A stretch of DNA of 64,000 nt from Pyrus communis (Eukaryota > Streptophyta > Magnoliopsida > Rosales > Rosaceae), in assembly GCF_963583255.1 (NCBI RefSeq), contig NC_084807.1:22531572-22595571 (forward strand), read 5' to 3'. The stretch's first letter is position 1. Every line of letters begins with the position of its first letter. The position numbers were made by a program, and so were the translations under genes. The notes beneath the pieces are model-generated. The model was given only the letters and a program-made list of their open reading frames with translations. It was not told the origin of the DNA and did no database searches. Positions 13,181 to 26,056 of the stretch are shown here, piece by piece.

Positions 13181-14685
13181 TAAAAATTATCTACCGTATG
13201 GAAAATTATCATTCAAAGAGTGCATTGCCCCTTGAGTGAAGATGATAACGGCTTTACAACTTTAGTTTATCATATGACTTTAATATTATATGAAAGACTA
13301 ACAACCCTAAATAAACTACCCCTCAGTCTGTTGGTATGAACTACAATGGTAGAGTGATCAAATTTGGAAACTAAATTTAGAAATTAAATGATGTGTCACC
13401 AATAAGAATAAATACGTTTATCGACGTGTAAGTAATAAACCAATTATCAACTTCCATGTATTTTAGTTTTCAAAACTTTGTCCACAAATTTAATCTCTCT
13501 ACATTATTCCTAATTTATTAGATGCCCTTAATATTATATTACCAATTGGCTTGAGTTTCAAAGATGCATATCCTAGGTTTAAGCAAAGCAATTAAAAGTC
13601 TTTTTCCAATTGGGTTGGAACTTGGATCTATATGCTATATTAAACATCTGTGCCTTTTTAAAAATTTGATTAAAGGACTTTGACAAATAGTCACCTCTAT
13701 TTTTTAAATTAAAATAATTTTTGAATTTATCATTTTATCTGCATAATGCATTTTTCCTTATTTAGTGGAGTTATTATTAATTAAACTATATTTTCTCTTC
13801 TTCCAAATATATTTTTTCGATCATTTTTTTTTTGTTATGCAAACATTTAATATTATTTCTTTTTTCCAAATGGTTTTTTTCTTTTTCAAATAGTTGGTGA
13901 TCAATATAAAAGCTCCGTGTAATTTTTTCAATTTTTTTGTGAAATTATATATATTTTTTTTTTTGCTGTTTTTTTTTTTAAGTATAGTTGTTGACAAATT
14001 ATTATTAGGTACAATACATTACGTATATAATATATGTGGGTACGTTTGAATTTACAAAAATCATTAATTGGTACGTTTATTTGTAATTTTGGTACGTTTG
14101 ATTTGATACATATTGTTAATATTGGTACATTATTTTTATTTTGGTACGTTTTATTTTGTACACATTGTGTATTGGTACTTTTATATTATTCTCAATCCTT
14201 TTCTTTTAACGTACTAAAAGAAAAAAATTATTTTGGTATGTTTGATTTTGGGGGATTTAAAAATATTTTAAACTATTTTGGAAAGAAAATATCTTAAATC
14301 ATAGATAATTATTGCTAAATTGTAGCATTATTGTGAAAATAATTTTGAATCTAACCAATTTTTTTTTTTTTGACAATTATCTATAATGGAGGAGAGTGTA
14401 ATCAAAAGGCTAGATTATAGGAAATTTGTTACAACACAATGTCCATATAGCACCAAAATTGTGACAAAAAAAAGTTTAATCAAATCACTAAAATACATGG
14501 ATGTTTGATCTAGAAAATTCAAAACTGAGGCGCCTATATCAAAAGATCCCATATTAAAATAACAGCTTTACAACTGTAGTGTGTATTAAGTTGAATCAAT
14601 TAATTTAAAATAAAAAATTATTTGGATACATAAACTTGAAACACTTATTGACATACTATTGGATGTGAATTTCAACTATATTAGT
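13181..14685. other. AT-rich DNA with repeated GGTACGTTT motif
   Basis: No gene is supported. Between about 14035 and 14240 the motif TTTGGTACGTT (with variants GGTACATT, GGTACTTT, GGTATGTT) recurs about seven times at irregular 20-40 bp spacing. The plus-strand frame across it (14034-14297) is low-complexity and hydrophobic and probably not a gene. Long T runs dominate 13800-13980. Confidence 0.4.
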
Positions 14686-14689
14686 GACT

Positions 14690-14826
14690 AATTTTGTGCA
14701 TCTAAATAGCAACAAGCATCTGTACCTATATTACTAGTCAGTTTTGCGTCTCTAGATAGCAACAAGCGTTTATAGCTGTATTAGTAGTCAATTTTGTGTG
14801 TATAACTAGCAACAAGCGTTTATTAG
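14690..14826 (+). repeat. Short tandem array of about 57-bp units
   Basis: Three successive, diverged units carry TTTTGTGCATCTAAATAGC / TTTTGCGTCTCTAGATAGC / TTTTGTGTGTATAACTAGC, each followed by AACAAGCRTYTRT. Confidence 0.6.
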
Positions 14827-14861
14827 TTTGCTAATGATATTTCGGTTATGTATTTATGAAT

Positions 14862-15259
14862 AATGCTTGTGTCTCCTCACGGGGTACTTACTTATCCTCC
14901 ACTTAAATTAATGAACTTTTACCGTTCAAACATCATAATCGAAATCGTTCATTCTTTTTATTTTCATCTAAGATCATATCTGCAAAAAAACATTCAATTT
15001 GGAGATCGTTTAGTCATCCATACGTGTGAAACCAATCAACAGTTTTGAAAACAAGTAACATCCTCATGGTGAACCATTTATTTGTTTTATGCATATGAAT
15101 GATGGCTAAAAGATCTCTAAATTGAATAATTTTTTGCATATATGATCTTTAAATGATGATAAAGAGAATGAACGATTATGATTATGATGTTCAGATGGTA
15201 AATGTTCGTCAATCATAAGTAAATGGACAAGTAAGTTTCCATACAAAAACACAAGCATT
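14862..15259. mobile_element. MITE with AATGCTTGTG termini
   Basis: A 398-bp element with arms of about 150 bp in inverted orientation: AATGCTTGTG at the left end and ACACAAGCATT at the right. Inner pairs include CATCATAATCG / CGATTATGATTATGATG and GAACGATT / AATCGTTC-like blocks. TA flanks both ends, compatible with a Stowaway-type TA duplication, but TA is too short to be decisive. Confidence 0.6.
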
Positions 15260-15602
15260 ATCTTTTATTTATTTTTTTGTTTGAGCTATAACAGTCACGA
15301 CCTACATCCATTATTCTTCTTCTATTTTCCACTTCATAATTTTTATCTCAACCTTATCAAAAGTCCAAATATACGTAGGATTCCAAGTTGACCATATATC
15401 ACTCCAAAGCAGGCCTATTTATACACATGTATACATTGGTTTCTACTTTTATACAACCTCAAGTCCCTAATACTGTCCACTCTAAATTCTAATTTGTTAA
15501 ATTCCATCTGATTTTTGCGTATTTTTCTCTCACTGATCATACTATTAGCAGTCTTCCAGAAAAACCTCAGATTCTTCCAATATTTGAAGCACTCTACACA
15601 TC

Positions 15603-18476
15603 ATGGTTCGTTTCTCTCTCTCTCTCTCTCCCCCTCTCCCTCTCCCATTCTCTCTCATCGTTCATCTCTTTGTGTATTGGTTTTCTTATAATTGTTGGAT
15701 TTCTGCAGGCCTCTGACATATTGGATGGTGTCAAATATGAAGAGGTCAGACCTAGTTCTCTATTGGGTTTTGATCTTATTTTAGAAAATACTTTTCTGTG
15801 TGTTTAGTTCTAATTAATTTTTATATATTTGCAGGAGTACATCTTAAATTCTAGAGGCATGAAGCTTTTCACATGCAGATGGCTCCCGAATAACACCAAA
15901 CCCAAAGCATTAATTTTCATCTGCCATGGATACGGCATGGAATGCAGCATCACCATGAATAGTCGGTGTCAAACTTTTTTCCCCATCAAATTATAACTCT
16001 AAAAATACACAAAAGAAAACATATGTATATTATATATGTACTCCTGAAAATTAACAGGTTTCAAAATTGTCCACTTTGATCAGGCACCGCAATCAGGCTA
16101 GCCAAAGCAGGCTTTGCCATATATGGAATAGACTATGACGGTCATGGAAAATCAGCAGGCCTACAAGGTTACGTGAAGAGTTTTGATGATGTGGTGGATG
16201 ACTGTACCAACCACTTCACAAACATATGTGGTTAGATTTTTTGCAATCTTGTCTCTCTAATTCAGAGTTCTTCTCTGCACATGACCTTTATTTATTTAAA
16301 TCATAGATTGTTTGCCAATAAAATTAGTACATAACATGTTAACTAACATTATGTACAGAGAATTTCAACTCCTTTTTGTGCCCTTTTTTTGTCATTGGTT
16401 TTAATTTGTGATGAAAATTCAGAGAGCAAAGAGAACAAGGGAAAGATGAGGTATCTAATGGGAGAGTCAATGGGAGGAACTGTGGCTCTGCTGGTGCACA
16501 GGAAAAAGCCCGAGTTTTGGGATGGTGCGGTTTTGGTTGCGCCCATGTGTAAGGTATTTGCTTCTAATTTGTTTCCGCGTTCTTTATGGACTTCTCTCAT
16601 TGGAGTTTTTTCAGCACCGGTTTCTGGTAGGTTTATTTCTTTTTATAATCTTTATTTTGTTCCTATGCAAAAATTGAATTTGGACACCAACAAAATGATT
16701 ACACCTTTTCTTAAATTTTTATTATTTTAAAATTAATTTGTTGACCAAATCTCTGTGGTTTGAAGCCCTTTGAATCAGTCCAGGAAAATAGTGTTTAACC
16801 TTACCAATCTAGATAAGCCTTCTTCTTTATCGGGTGCTATTTTAGCATATGACATTTCTGTTCAACATTTTTTTTTTAATTACAAAACACAATTTTAACT
16901 GAGCTTACATCCAACTTTCTTAGCATTATTTCTTAGTTAGTGTTTGATATGTATGGTTTTTTAATCCTCGACGGATTTTCTCATTGTAACGTATTCTCTT
17001 ATTAAAGTAAAATATTTTAGATGAAAACTATTTTGTTTTTTGTTGCAAGAAAGGCAAAGCGAAAAATTAGTAGGAGCCTTTCCGACCTTATTATTCTGAA
17101 TAATTAAACATATTAGTAGTGTTGTAAAAGTTGTGGGAATGAATGCTTACATATTTTAACCAAAAATGAAAAGTGGGGAAAACTTAAAAATAGTAGCATT
17201 GTTGTTGTATGATATTTTTCAAAATGCACTCATTTCATTTTTCATGATTATTCACGGTTATAACTCTATACAAGGAGCATTATGTGTATGATCACAACAC
17301 ACACAAAAGAAAAGAGTGAATACAGTAACACCAATATCCCTTTTCTTCCTCTCTTTTTGTGTTATAGTTACGAAAATAAACAATGTGATATATTGCATCT
17401 GTTTCACTCCTATCATTAACAAGTATTATCTCTCTTACTTTTGTCTATTTATAATAAGTAGTAGCACCTCCACCTCATCCCAAATTTTCGAATCCACACA
17501 CCTTTCCAAACTACTTTTGTTTTTTCCTTTGAAATCATTTAGAAATTAAACCCTTTCCTTGAAATGGAGAAATATGTATTATTCTATTTTATCTCCGTCC
17601 ATACGGAAAATGTGTGGCGGTCTTTCACTTTCAAAATCTCATTATTTTAAAACTAATAATTAATATAATTTAGTTAGTGGACTTTACATTCAACTCCAAA
17701 TCATGAAAGTTAAACTGAGACGTTTTCTGGTTTTCTCTTATAAAACCATTTTATTTACAGATTGCAGATGAGCTGAGGCCATCCCCATTAGTGATCACTG
17801 CTTTGACAAAGCTCTGCAAGTTCATTCCGACCTGGAAAATAATCCCAACAAATGATATTATTGATGTCGCTTTCAAAATGCCCGAAATAAGAAAACAGGT
17901 ACTTGTATATTATAATTTTTTATATATAATATATTTTTTCAAATATATATCAACCAAATTAAAAATGCAGGCCATTGCTAATAATTCTAACCTAATCACA
18001 GGTTAGAGAAAACCCGTACTGCTATAAAGGCCGGCCTCGTCTCCAAACCGGCTACGAACTTTTGAGGGTCAGTTCGGATCTTGAACAGAGACTCGACGAG
18101 GTACAGCACCAAAGTGTAATTTCTTTGGCATTACTGATATACATGACCTTACGTTACGTATAATAATTTGTTTTTTGTTCTTGTCTACTTTGATTAGGTC
18201 ACGTTGCCGTTCATAGTTCTCCATGGCGAAGACGATAAGGTTACCGATAAATCCGTCAGCAAACAGCTCCATGAGGTAGCCTCCAGCCATGACAAGACGT
18301 TGAAGATGTACCCGGATATGTGGCATGGACTGCTCTATGGAGAAACACCTGAAAACATTGAGGTTGTTTTTTCTGATATAATCAGTTGGTTGGATGAGAG
18401 GAGTTATTTTGGAAATGCAAGGCTGGAAGGAGAGTTAAAACGTGAAAACGACGATTTACCCCAAGTAAAAAAGTAA
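15603..18476 (+). CDS. Monoacylglycerol lipase / caffeoylshikimate esterase-like alpha/beta hydrolase, eight exons
   Basis: Serine hydrolase of the plant MAGL family, which cleaves acyl or hydroxycinnamoyl esters. The substrate cannot be read from sequence, and similarity looks closer to the MAGL6/8 type than to CSE itself. Exons: 15603-15605, 15709-15744, 15835-15967, 16084-16230, 16423-16553, 17761-17898, 18002-18100 and 18198-18476. Frames join to 321 residues. Visible motifs are the oxyanion region CHGYGMECS, YGIDYDGHGKS, nucleophile elbow GESMGG, acid GEDDKVTD and the histidine in MWHGL. The start codon forms exon 1 alone, followed directly by GT and a (CT)n tract. The exon 3 donor at 15967 is less usual (T then GTCAAA) but is the one that keeps frame. 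No signal peptide is evident. The fifth intron is long, about 1.2 kb. Confidence 0.88.
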
Positions 18477-18742
18477 ATCAACGAGACAGATGCAAGGGAG
18501 GAGATGGCTGGATATTATTAGTTAATTGTCTGTTTTTTTTGTAAAATTCAAATACGCTTCAGTTGTAATATTCATTATACAGAAGAAACAAAAGTTATGA
18601 CAAAAGTAGCTTCAAGCCTTCAACTCCGTACGCATATAAGTTTAATTGCAGAGAACATAAATGGTAACCATTTGGTGAGTTACAAACGTTTACTAAATAG
18701 GTGGTACCTTCTTCTTTTTTTTTTTTTTTTTTTTTTTTTTTT

Positions 18743-18876
18743 GAAGTTTTAACAAAACACTTAATGTACTGTTCATTTTAACGAAAAATAACATTTTTAC
18801 TCTAAAAAGTCACTCCTGGTACTATTCACTTACAACACATTTATATTAAAACTCAAAGTTTTCAAACCCTTTTCAT
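18743..18876 (+). mobile_element. Dispersed MITE family, copy 2
   Basis: AAGTTTTAACAAAACAC, TACTGTTCATTTTAACGAAAAA, CTAAAAAGTCACTCCTGGTA and AACTCAAAGTTTTCAAACCC align with copies at 13027 (reverse) and 39059 (same orientation). It lies between two long T runs downstream of the MAGL-like gene. Confidence 0.65.
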
Positions 18877-18878
18877 TA

Positions 18879-19735
18879 ATTTTTTTTTTTTTTTTTTTTT
18901 TTTGGACAAAGAACAAGCAAATTCATTGAATGAGAAAGGCTCAGTACAAATACAACAAACTAGCCCAATAAAGTGGAGATAGCCAAAGCCCATTCAACCA
19001 AAAAGCAGACATAACAAAAACCCAGAGCCGCAACTAGCAAATGTTGATCGCCACCGATGTCATCACCTTGCCAACGACCACAGAAGTAATCACCCGAAGA
19101 AAACCAACTCCGCGTTGAATTCAACTAAGGAATCGCACCACAAAACAACCAGCAACAAAGAAAACCCCCAACCAAAATTCGCCACCAAAACAAGCCCCTG
19201 CAAGTGGAACCAAAACCAAAACAAAAGGGAAGGGGATGGGGCTAAAGGGGCATCTAAAACACCCTCTCTTTGGGCAAAACTACAGCTCGCTTGGCCCCGA
19301 ATTTATGGCATGCCGGTTGGGTGCAGAGACGTGAACTGAGGGCTGAGCTATGCTGACCAAACCAAGTACGTTGCTCTTGGCTTTGAACAGAGGTTGTGGG
19401 AGGGATGGCAAGTGGGAAGGAGGAAATGATCAAGATGGAAGATGATGAATGTTTGCGGGGTGGGGGTTGAAGGCTGGGAATTGGGTTTGTCAAGATATAA
19501 AAGATGGTAATAAACACTGAAATACAGCGAAGAATGTCGAAATTAGTGAAGAACGCTAGGAAAACTACGAAAGTGCACAGGCATAATTAAAATAAAAGAA
19601 AAAGAGAAGAGGGGAAAGGGGTTGCCAGCCAACCCCAACCCAAGGAAGGAGTCGGCAACGCTGAAGACTAGTTGGTGACTTACTCTGTGCAAGAGAGAAA
19701 AGGGAGATAGGGGCTAGGTTTTTGTTTTTTAATAG
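18879..19735 (-). mobile_element. Possible truncated LINE or other poly(A) retroposon
   Basis: On the minus strand a 24-base poly(A) (T run at 18879-18902) follows CATTCAATGAATTTGCTTG, a phrase typical of plant LINE 3' ends. The upstream 800 bp is less AT-rich than its surroundings, like a body of inserted sequence. No reverse transcriptase motif lies inside, so this would be a 5'-truncated copy. The 5' end is approximate and no target duplication was confirmed. Confidence 0.35.
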
Positions 19736-19736
19736 G

Positions 19737-19895
19737 TGATGCTATTCACTCTTTTTTACATATTATACATCTCTATTAATTTTCGGCATTCAGATCAAAT
19801 GAATTGAAATAGATCAATTGACAGTAATTAACAGATGATGTATAGAAGGTAAAAATGACTGTAAAATATAAGTATGAGAATCATTTCACTTTTTT
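19737..19895. mobile_element. Possible MITE with weak inverted repeat
   Basis: GTGATGCTATTCAC at the left has a partial reverse-complement match near GAATCATTTCAC at the right. Inner ATTATACATCTCTATTAATT pairs loosely with AATTAACAGATGATGTATAG. Diverged; ends uncertain. Confidence 0.35.
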
Positions 19896-20129
19896 TCTGT
19901 GTTTACTAACACATCACATAGAATAAAAAAAAGGTGTACATTTTATCTTGAAATTCATAATTAAACACCTAAAAATAAACAATCAAGTCACAATTGATTC
20001 GATTCCCCTTGCTCCTTGCTCTTATATCTAAGTTCTTTGATTCTTTCGTTTCCATTTACGGTAAGTAAACACATTTCACTTTCTATTTCTACGTTTTTTT
20101 TTAAACCTCAACAGTACCATAAAATTTTA

Positions 20130-20277
20130 GGGGTGTGTTATCCAGACATTTTTTTTTGCTTCTTACACACCTCTTGTTAATTTATGTTCGTTGATCTTCT
20201 TCAATTCATCCGATCTGATAGTCGAAAACTAAAAAGGTGTGGAAAAAGTAAAAAAAGATGTGTGGATATCACACCTC
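20130..20277. mobile_element. MITE, 148 bp, with 8-bp target duplication
   Basis: Termini GGGGTGTGTTATCC and GGATATCACACCTC are inverted copies. The element is flanked by exact direct repeats AAATTTTA at 20122-20129 and 20278-20285. An 8-bp duplication suggests hAT-type mobilisation. Confidence 0.75.
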
Positions 20278-20285
20278 AAATTTTA

Positions 20286-20950
20286 TTGATATGAAAATAA
20301 AAAGTAATGAAATTATCTCAACACCCATGATTTAGTAAACCCAAGGGATGACTCTTGAATTCTAATTCCATGCAAGTAAACATGACTTTTCAGCGATGCA
20401 AATAGACTAGATGAATTCCAACACCATAAACATATGGAGCAAACAGAAAAAGAAAAAAAAAATACAACCATACATAATTCAGTGCAAGATTTCATAGAGG
20501 GTTACAAAGAAAAATACATATCTTGCTAACATTGTTCAACAGAGGATGAACCACAAAAAGGGGGAAACATTAATCTATAATTACTAATTACAACAACAGG
20601 TAACGCGGTCTAAAAGGTGCAAAGATGCATGCTGCTTCTTCCGATACACTTCGATTTAGTCTCAAGTCTCAACCATCTGCGTCTCAATTTTATCGAAACA
20701 GAAACATTCGCTCACTCCAGCAATGTCAGGAAAAGAAAATCGCAAGCATGCTTGCCCTGTTAGTGTAACTACAGTCATCATCGATCCCAGCAAAATGACA
20801 CTGCGATAAACTACAGATGAACAAAATTCTAAGTTGTATCGTGTATTCATCCACTTCCAACCTTTTGACCAACACAGTGATGTTATGAGATGAATGCATG
20901 CTAAAACCAAATGGTGTGGTAAAACCAGGAAGGAACTTTTGAGCTTGTTC
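20286..20950. other. Downstream flank and probable 3' UTR of the SF3B3 gene
   Basis: No additional gene is supported. The part next to 20951 is probably the minus-strand 3' UTR. Its end was not determined. Confidence 0.4.
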
Positions 20951-23900
20951 TTAAATGATCTTGTTTCGAATTTCCTCGAGTTTCTTCAGTATCTCTCCAG
21001 GAGTTCTATCCAACTCATCCGCAATTTTTCTCTGCAGATCCATGGGCAATGTTGGGAACTGCTCACACAGATCTCCATCAATCACATCCTGAAAAATTAG
21101 TAACAGAAATTTTAAGCTTTGTAACCTGGTCGTATTAAAAAACAAAGAACAATAAAATAGAAAGAAAAAATAAACCTATATTTTACAGTTGAATTACCTT
21201 GACTGGGAAATATGCTGATCTATAAGCCATGTGATCTCTACCACACAAAGGTGGATGCTCCTGCCTCATATACATCTCCAAGTGAGAAAAGAAGTCAACG
21301 TCATCACGGGAGGTGAACGCAAGTAATGAACCCAAGCTACCCATCACTGTTCCATAGATGATGCACTCCCCACCACCTGGAATTAGAGATGCCTTCTGCA
21401 AGCAGCTGACGACATCACCAACATGATACTGCACTATCTCCTCTACTTTGTTGGGAGCGCCATTCAACCTTCCCTGCTCCCATTTTATCCTCCCACCCGT
21501 TGGATCTTCTTCTATCTCATCTGAAACATCCTGTGGTAACCGCACAAAATAGACATTCCCAAACTTGTCCGCACCTGCCATGGTGTCAAAATCTATATGG
21601 AAGGATGCTGTAAGCCATCTTGGTACACAATCATCAGCAAAGATGTACAACTGATTCTCATCCCGCCTATACTTGCAGTAGTGGAATGACTGCCAAAGAA
21701 ATTAACACCATAGGAAATATAGTTAGTCCCCTTATAGTGAACAAAGAACGGCAAGCAAGAAGAACAAGAACATGTACTTCAAACAGAAATCCACCACACA
21801 AAAAAGCACCTCACATCCAGTATGCAGAAAGCTGATATTGGGATATAACTACAGAATAAATACTACGCAATGGATGCATTACATATTACAGTAACTACGA
21901 ACCCAATATACATCAGGACACTATATATGACATGTCATTGCAATTTGTACGAGGAGATATTCTAGTCTAAATTTCAACTATTTGACCCTTCCAGAAGAAT
22001 GCCTTAACCAAAAAATAAAAAACCAAGCATGTATCTACTTATTTGGCCTATATAATCCAAGGTCAAAAAACTTGGTATTTTAAATGAACAACAGGATATC
22101 AGTGTACCAAAGAAAAACAATGTAAGCGTGGGAAGATACCACAGAACAGGAGCCAGGAGGCCCAATCAAATAACAAATAGATGAACGAAGACATACCTCT
22201 TGAATGTCACCTACATAAATCCGATCGCGATAGGTCTGGATTGATACAATTGTGCTGGGAAACAGCTTATTCTCACACTTCCTGAGCAACCTTTTCTTCC
22301 CCAAATCATAGAGTCTGAGCACTGGTCCAATCCCAGCTAGTAACCTTCCTTGAAACTGGCACAAGGCAAGAGGAACACCATCCACTTGTGTCTTGTGCAA
22401 AAGTTCAAGGGACTTGCCATCATCTATAAATCTATATATGTGAATATAGCCTGCTGTTACACTCTTTTTTGGCCAAAACTGCAGTCCTTTCGCTGTGCCA
22501 ACAGCTAAAAGTGTACCATACTCCTTGTCATGGAAATTCACTGTACAAATACTGAATGCAGCTTCGCTATCCTGAAGCTCCAGCAGACATGTTGTGGTTG
22601 CTGTCTTGGGGTCAAGAACTCTAATGCAAGACACCCACTTGTCAGACTCTGCCTTAGGATACCCATAGTGCTCATCAGATAAGGGATCCTCCTCATCGCC
22701 ACCATTTTCCATCTGCTCTACATTACCATTTCCATTTTCACCTAAACCCACAGCCTCAAAACACTCCTTTTTTGCAGCTTCACGCTCTTCTGCTGTGAAT
22801 GCTCCTTGATCACTTTCAATAATTACCAAAAGCTTTCGTTTGAGTTGAACAATAAACTTTCTAGGGGTATACCTCAGTGGAATCACAGTTTCATTAAATG
22901 TTTCTCCCAATCTTTCAATAGTAAATACCCTCAAAGCATTTCCAGCAACAGAAACTACACCTTCCGAACATTGATCGGATGAAAATGAGGCAGCATATTC
23001 AAGGGTCTCATACGATAGTGGTGTTAAGAGAAAATGTCCTTGATGGATATAACCAAGCCAGGGCCGACTTGACAAGCAAAGCATAGCATGCTTGCCTCTC
23101 ACACTAATAGAAAATAGCTTTGGTGCTCTTAGTCCCAAGAATCGAGAACGGGAATCAGAGAGCTGACCTGTGACCATATCCACCACAGTTCTGAATAAAA
23201 TCCCGGAGCGTAAGCCAGCATTAAGGAAAAGGTTAGCAGGATGATCAGCACCATCCTCCCCACCAATTGAGGCCTGAACCTCAAGAAAGAGGAGAGATTC
23301 TGGAACTCCAGAAAGACTTTGCACACTAAGAATTTGCATACAGTCATCAGGATCCAATGACAAAATACGAATGACGCTGTCATATGAACCAACTGCAAGG
23401 AAACGAGATCTCTGTCTCCCTTCAGGTACCGGGGAAATGTCTAGACAAGCTACATCTCCAGACATTTCATGCTTCTCCACCTCCATTAACTGACCCGTCA
23501 TATCAACCTCAAAATATATAAGTTCTCCTCCGCTCAGTGCAATAACTACTTGAAGTCTATTAGAGCCAACCTTTACAATCGTCCTCTTTCCAGGAGTTCT
23601 CCATTCATTAATACGTCCATCTTCCCTAATATGCCTAATTCCATTTGGGTGCACTTGCATTAGAGAATCATCACCTATCAAAGAAACTGCAAGTGATGGG
23701 GTAGTGTCAAGAAACCCACTGTCACTAACTTCTTCAACTGTCTCACCAATTGAAAGCACAAGAGTAGCATTTGCAAATGACACCACAATGTATGCATCAA
23801 ATTCATCGGACACATTCTTCTTCACAGTCCAGACCGCACTCGGTACACCAGGAAGCTCTGACACAGCCATCTCACTGATAGCTAAACCAGGTCTTAATAT

Positions 23901-25202
23901 CCTGAGGGATGAACGAGGACCCCGCCCACAAAGTGTAAATATTTGAGGTGTTTCTTCCTCAAATAGATTATTGACCTTCATATCCATTATCGGCATCAAG
24001 CTCTCAACTTGATCAATCCTAACAAGGTTCTTAAGTTTTCTGGGCTGGAAAAACAAAGGCTGGAAACCTTCTTCCGTTTCCATCAATGTAGCTGATGAAG
24101 ACTCCACGTCAGGCTCTTCTCCTATTGCCTGGAACTGGTACAAAGAGTGATTCCCAAACTCTGACGCAGCAAACAAAAACCCAGATTTTAACACACACAT
24201 TGAAGTTGTAACTGGAATTGTATCAAAATACTTGATTTTTAATTCTGAGACCTTATCGTTATCATGATCCAGAGTAACCTTAAATATATCTCCATACTCT
24301 GTCTGCAAAAGAAAAAAGAACATTGACTTCTGCTTGTGCATAGCTGCTGAAACTATAAGAACCCCACGCTCTGCAGGCAAATCCACACGCCTAGGAATCA
24401 CAGCCCTGAGATCCGGTTTATCCTGGTTCTTATAAATCACAAAATTTTCCGCACAGACCAATACACCGCTTGGACCATCCCCACCTCCAGGAACCGTGAC
24501 CAGCATATTTGCACCATTATCAACCTGATCCGACCACTTCCTCGATACGTGATTGAGCCCAAGATCAAGCTCATAGAAAGTCAAATGCTTCTGCGCCTCG
24601 TTCGCCGCCTGCCCAGTAGAGTCCTGATCAGCTTCCGCATAATCCAACTCAATGGCAGCAAACATGGGATTATCAAACCCACAATCAACCCCACAAATCG
24701 AATACACAATTGTATGCGACTTGTGCGCCTCCAAGGGCGACGAAATTGTCAACCTAGCAGAAGTATCCCTATTCAAAACGTAAACAAGCTTCTGCTTCTC
24801 ACATGCCCCAACCATAACAGCCCTACCCTTAGGATCAATAGCCAAATACTGACCCGGAACTATCCTCCGACAACCCGATTTCCCGAAAGTCTCCTGGTGA
24901 ATCTTATCAAACACATTCTTCTCCTTATTATACTCAAGAATCACAATCCGACCCGAATCGGACCCGACAACAATATAGTCCTTCTGAGACCCAGTGAGCC
25001 TAAACTGAGCTAACGACCTAATTGCGCCGAAAATTTCAACAGAGAGGAGAGTCTGGATCTTACCATTTTCGTCGGGGCGGAGAAGGTCGAGAACTTTGCC
25101 GCGGGCGACTACGATCTCCTGGGCCTTGCCGCCGGAGAAGTTGCCGTTGATGGCGCAGACTATGCCGGTGGCGCGCTGGAGAGTGAGGCTGTAGAGGTAC
25201 AT
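20951..25202 (-). CDS. SF3B3: Splicing factor 3B subunit 3 (SF3B3/SAP130), three exons
   Basis: Core subunit of the SF3b complex of U2 snRNP, nuclear, needed for branch-site recognition. Minus-strand exons: 22197-25202 (1002 codons), 21198-21689 (164) and 20951-21088 (45 plus stop), with GT-AG junctions, all phase 0. The 1211 residues match the family length of about 1210-1217. The N-terminus MYLYSLTLQRATGIVCAING, the internal VVGSDSGRIVILEY and the C-terminal QDVSDEIEEDPTGGRIKWEQ are characteristic of SF3B3 rather than its paralogues DDB1 or CPSF160. An MMS1-type beta-propeller region covers most of the N-terminal two thirds, and a CPSF-A domain occupies about residues 850-1180. An acidic insert near residue 830 (NGGDEEDPLSDEHYG) is seen. 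Translation reading past 22197 enters intron 1 and stops. Intact. Confidence 0.96.
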
Positions 25203-25293
25203 GGCATGGAAATTTGGAGCTGCCGGAAAAAGCTAGGGTTTTGGGAGGACGGTGAAGTGGGGAGTGTTGGGACCTCGCGAGGTTTAGGCCCGT

Positions 25294-25302
25294 TTAGGGT
25301 TT
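25294..25302 (-). promoter_or_regulatory. Telo-box upstream of SF3B3
   Basis: TTAGGGTTT on the plus strand (AAACCCTAA in gene orientation) is about 92-100 bp upstream of the SF3B3 ATG. Its role is inferred from the known use of this motif in housekeeping plant promoters. Confidence 0.45.
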
Positions 25303-25521
25303 TGAATACTCAAGTAAGAGAGAGGCTGAAACTTCGTTAGAAATCGGGGATGTGGTTATAATTAAATAAACCTAATTGCACCTATAGTCCCCTTATTTAT
25401 TGATATTTTCACTTTCATCAAAGTTATTTTTGTGTTTCAATTTAGTCCTTGTAGTTTCATTTGGTTAGCAACTTTAGCCCAATCTATTAATGTAATTAGA
25501 GCGATTGCAACTCTCTTTTTT
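25303..25521. other. SF3B3 upstream region
   Basis: Probable proximal promoter of the minus-strand SF3B3 gene. No further motif is confidently assigned. The sequence ends with CTCTTTTTT, the left target duplication of the adjacent MITE. Confidence 0.3.
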
Positions 25522-25801
25522 GGCTTTTTAGCTAAAATGGTCATTGAGATTTACATAACTTTTCATTTTGATTTCTGAGATTTGAAATCAATAGAGTTGG
25601 TCCCTGAGTTTGTACACAATCAATCATTTTGGTCCTTGGATAAAAAATTATGTTAAATAAGGATCAAAATGACAAAATTAACCTCAATGGCTAAAATGAT
25701 TGATTGTGGACAAACTTAGGAACCAATTATTTTGATTTCAAATCTCAATGACCAAAATGAGGAGTTATGCAAATCTCATTGACTATTTTAGTTAAAAATC
25801 C
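25522..25801. mobile_element. MITE, 280 bp, short relative of the 4285 foldback element
   Basis: Starts GGCTTTTTAGCTAAAATGG and ends ATTTTAGTTAAAAATCC, inverted copies of each other. The internal phrases GAGATTTGAAATCAATAGAG and ATTTTGATTTCAAATCTC also pair. Flanked by exact 9-bp repeats CTCTTTTTT at 25513-25521 and 25802-25810. The termini match those of the 1-kb foldback element at 4285-5301, so both probably use the same Mutator-type transposase, absent here. Confidence 0.8.
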
Positions 25802-25810
25802 CTCTTTTTT

Positions 25811-26056
25811 TAGAAGTAAAATTGAGGACAAATTGTGCACTCTTTCATCATGAGTAACAAGTAATAACTAACATTTTGCTACAAGATACTCGAAATGAAC
25901 ATATTTTACTTACAAATCACCAAATTTTGTACTCTCGTCGAAGATAACATGTAATAGTTTATTTCGATCCAGTGTCATTTCCTACAAGATACTCGCAATA
26001 AACATATTTTACTTACAAATTACCATATTGATGCTATGTAGGCCACTAATTTTCTC
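25811..26056. other. Intergenic DNA with a short duplication
   Basis: The phrase TACAAGATACTCG followed by AACATATTTTACTTACAAAT occurs twice (about 25880 and 25982), a roughly 100-bp direct duplication. No gene. Confidence 0.4.

Noticed and set aside
16389..16730. 113-codon frame as a separate gene
   Set aside because: It is exon 5 of the MAGL-like gene read into both flanking introns.
22080..22196. C-terminal extension of SF3B3 exon 1
   Set aside because: Reads past a good GTATGT donor into intron; exons 2 and 3 supply the conserved C-terminus.
20951..25202. DDB1 or CPSF160 as identity of the large minus-strand gene
   Set aside because: Same superfamily, but the N-terminal and C-terminal signatures and 1211-residue length fit SF3B3.
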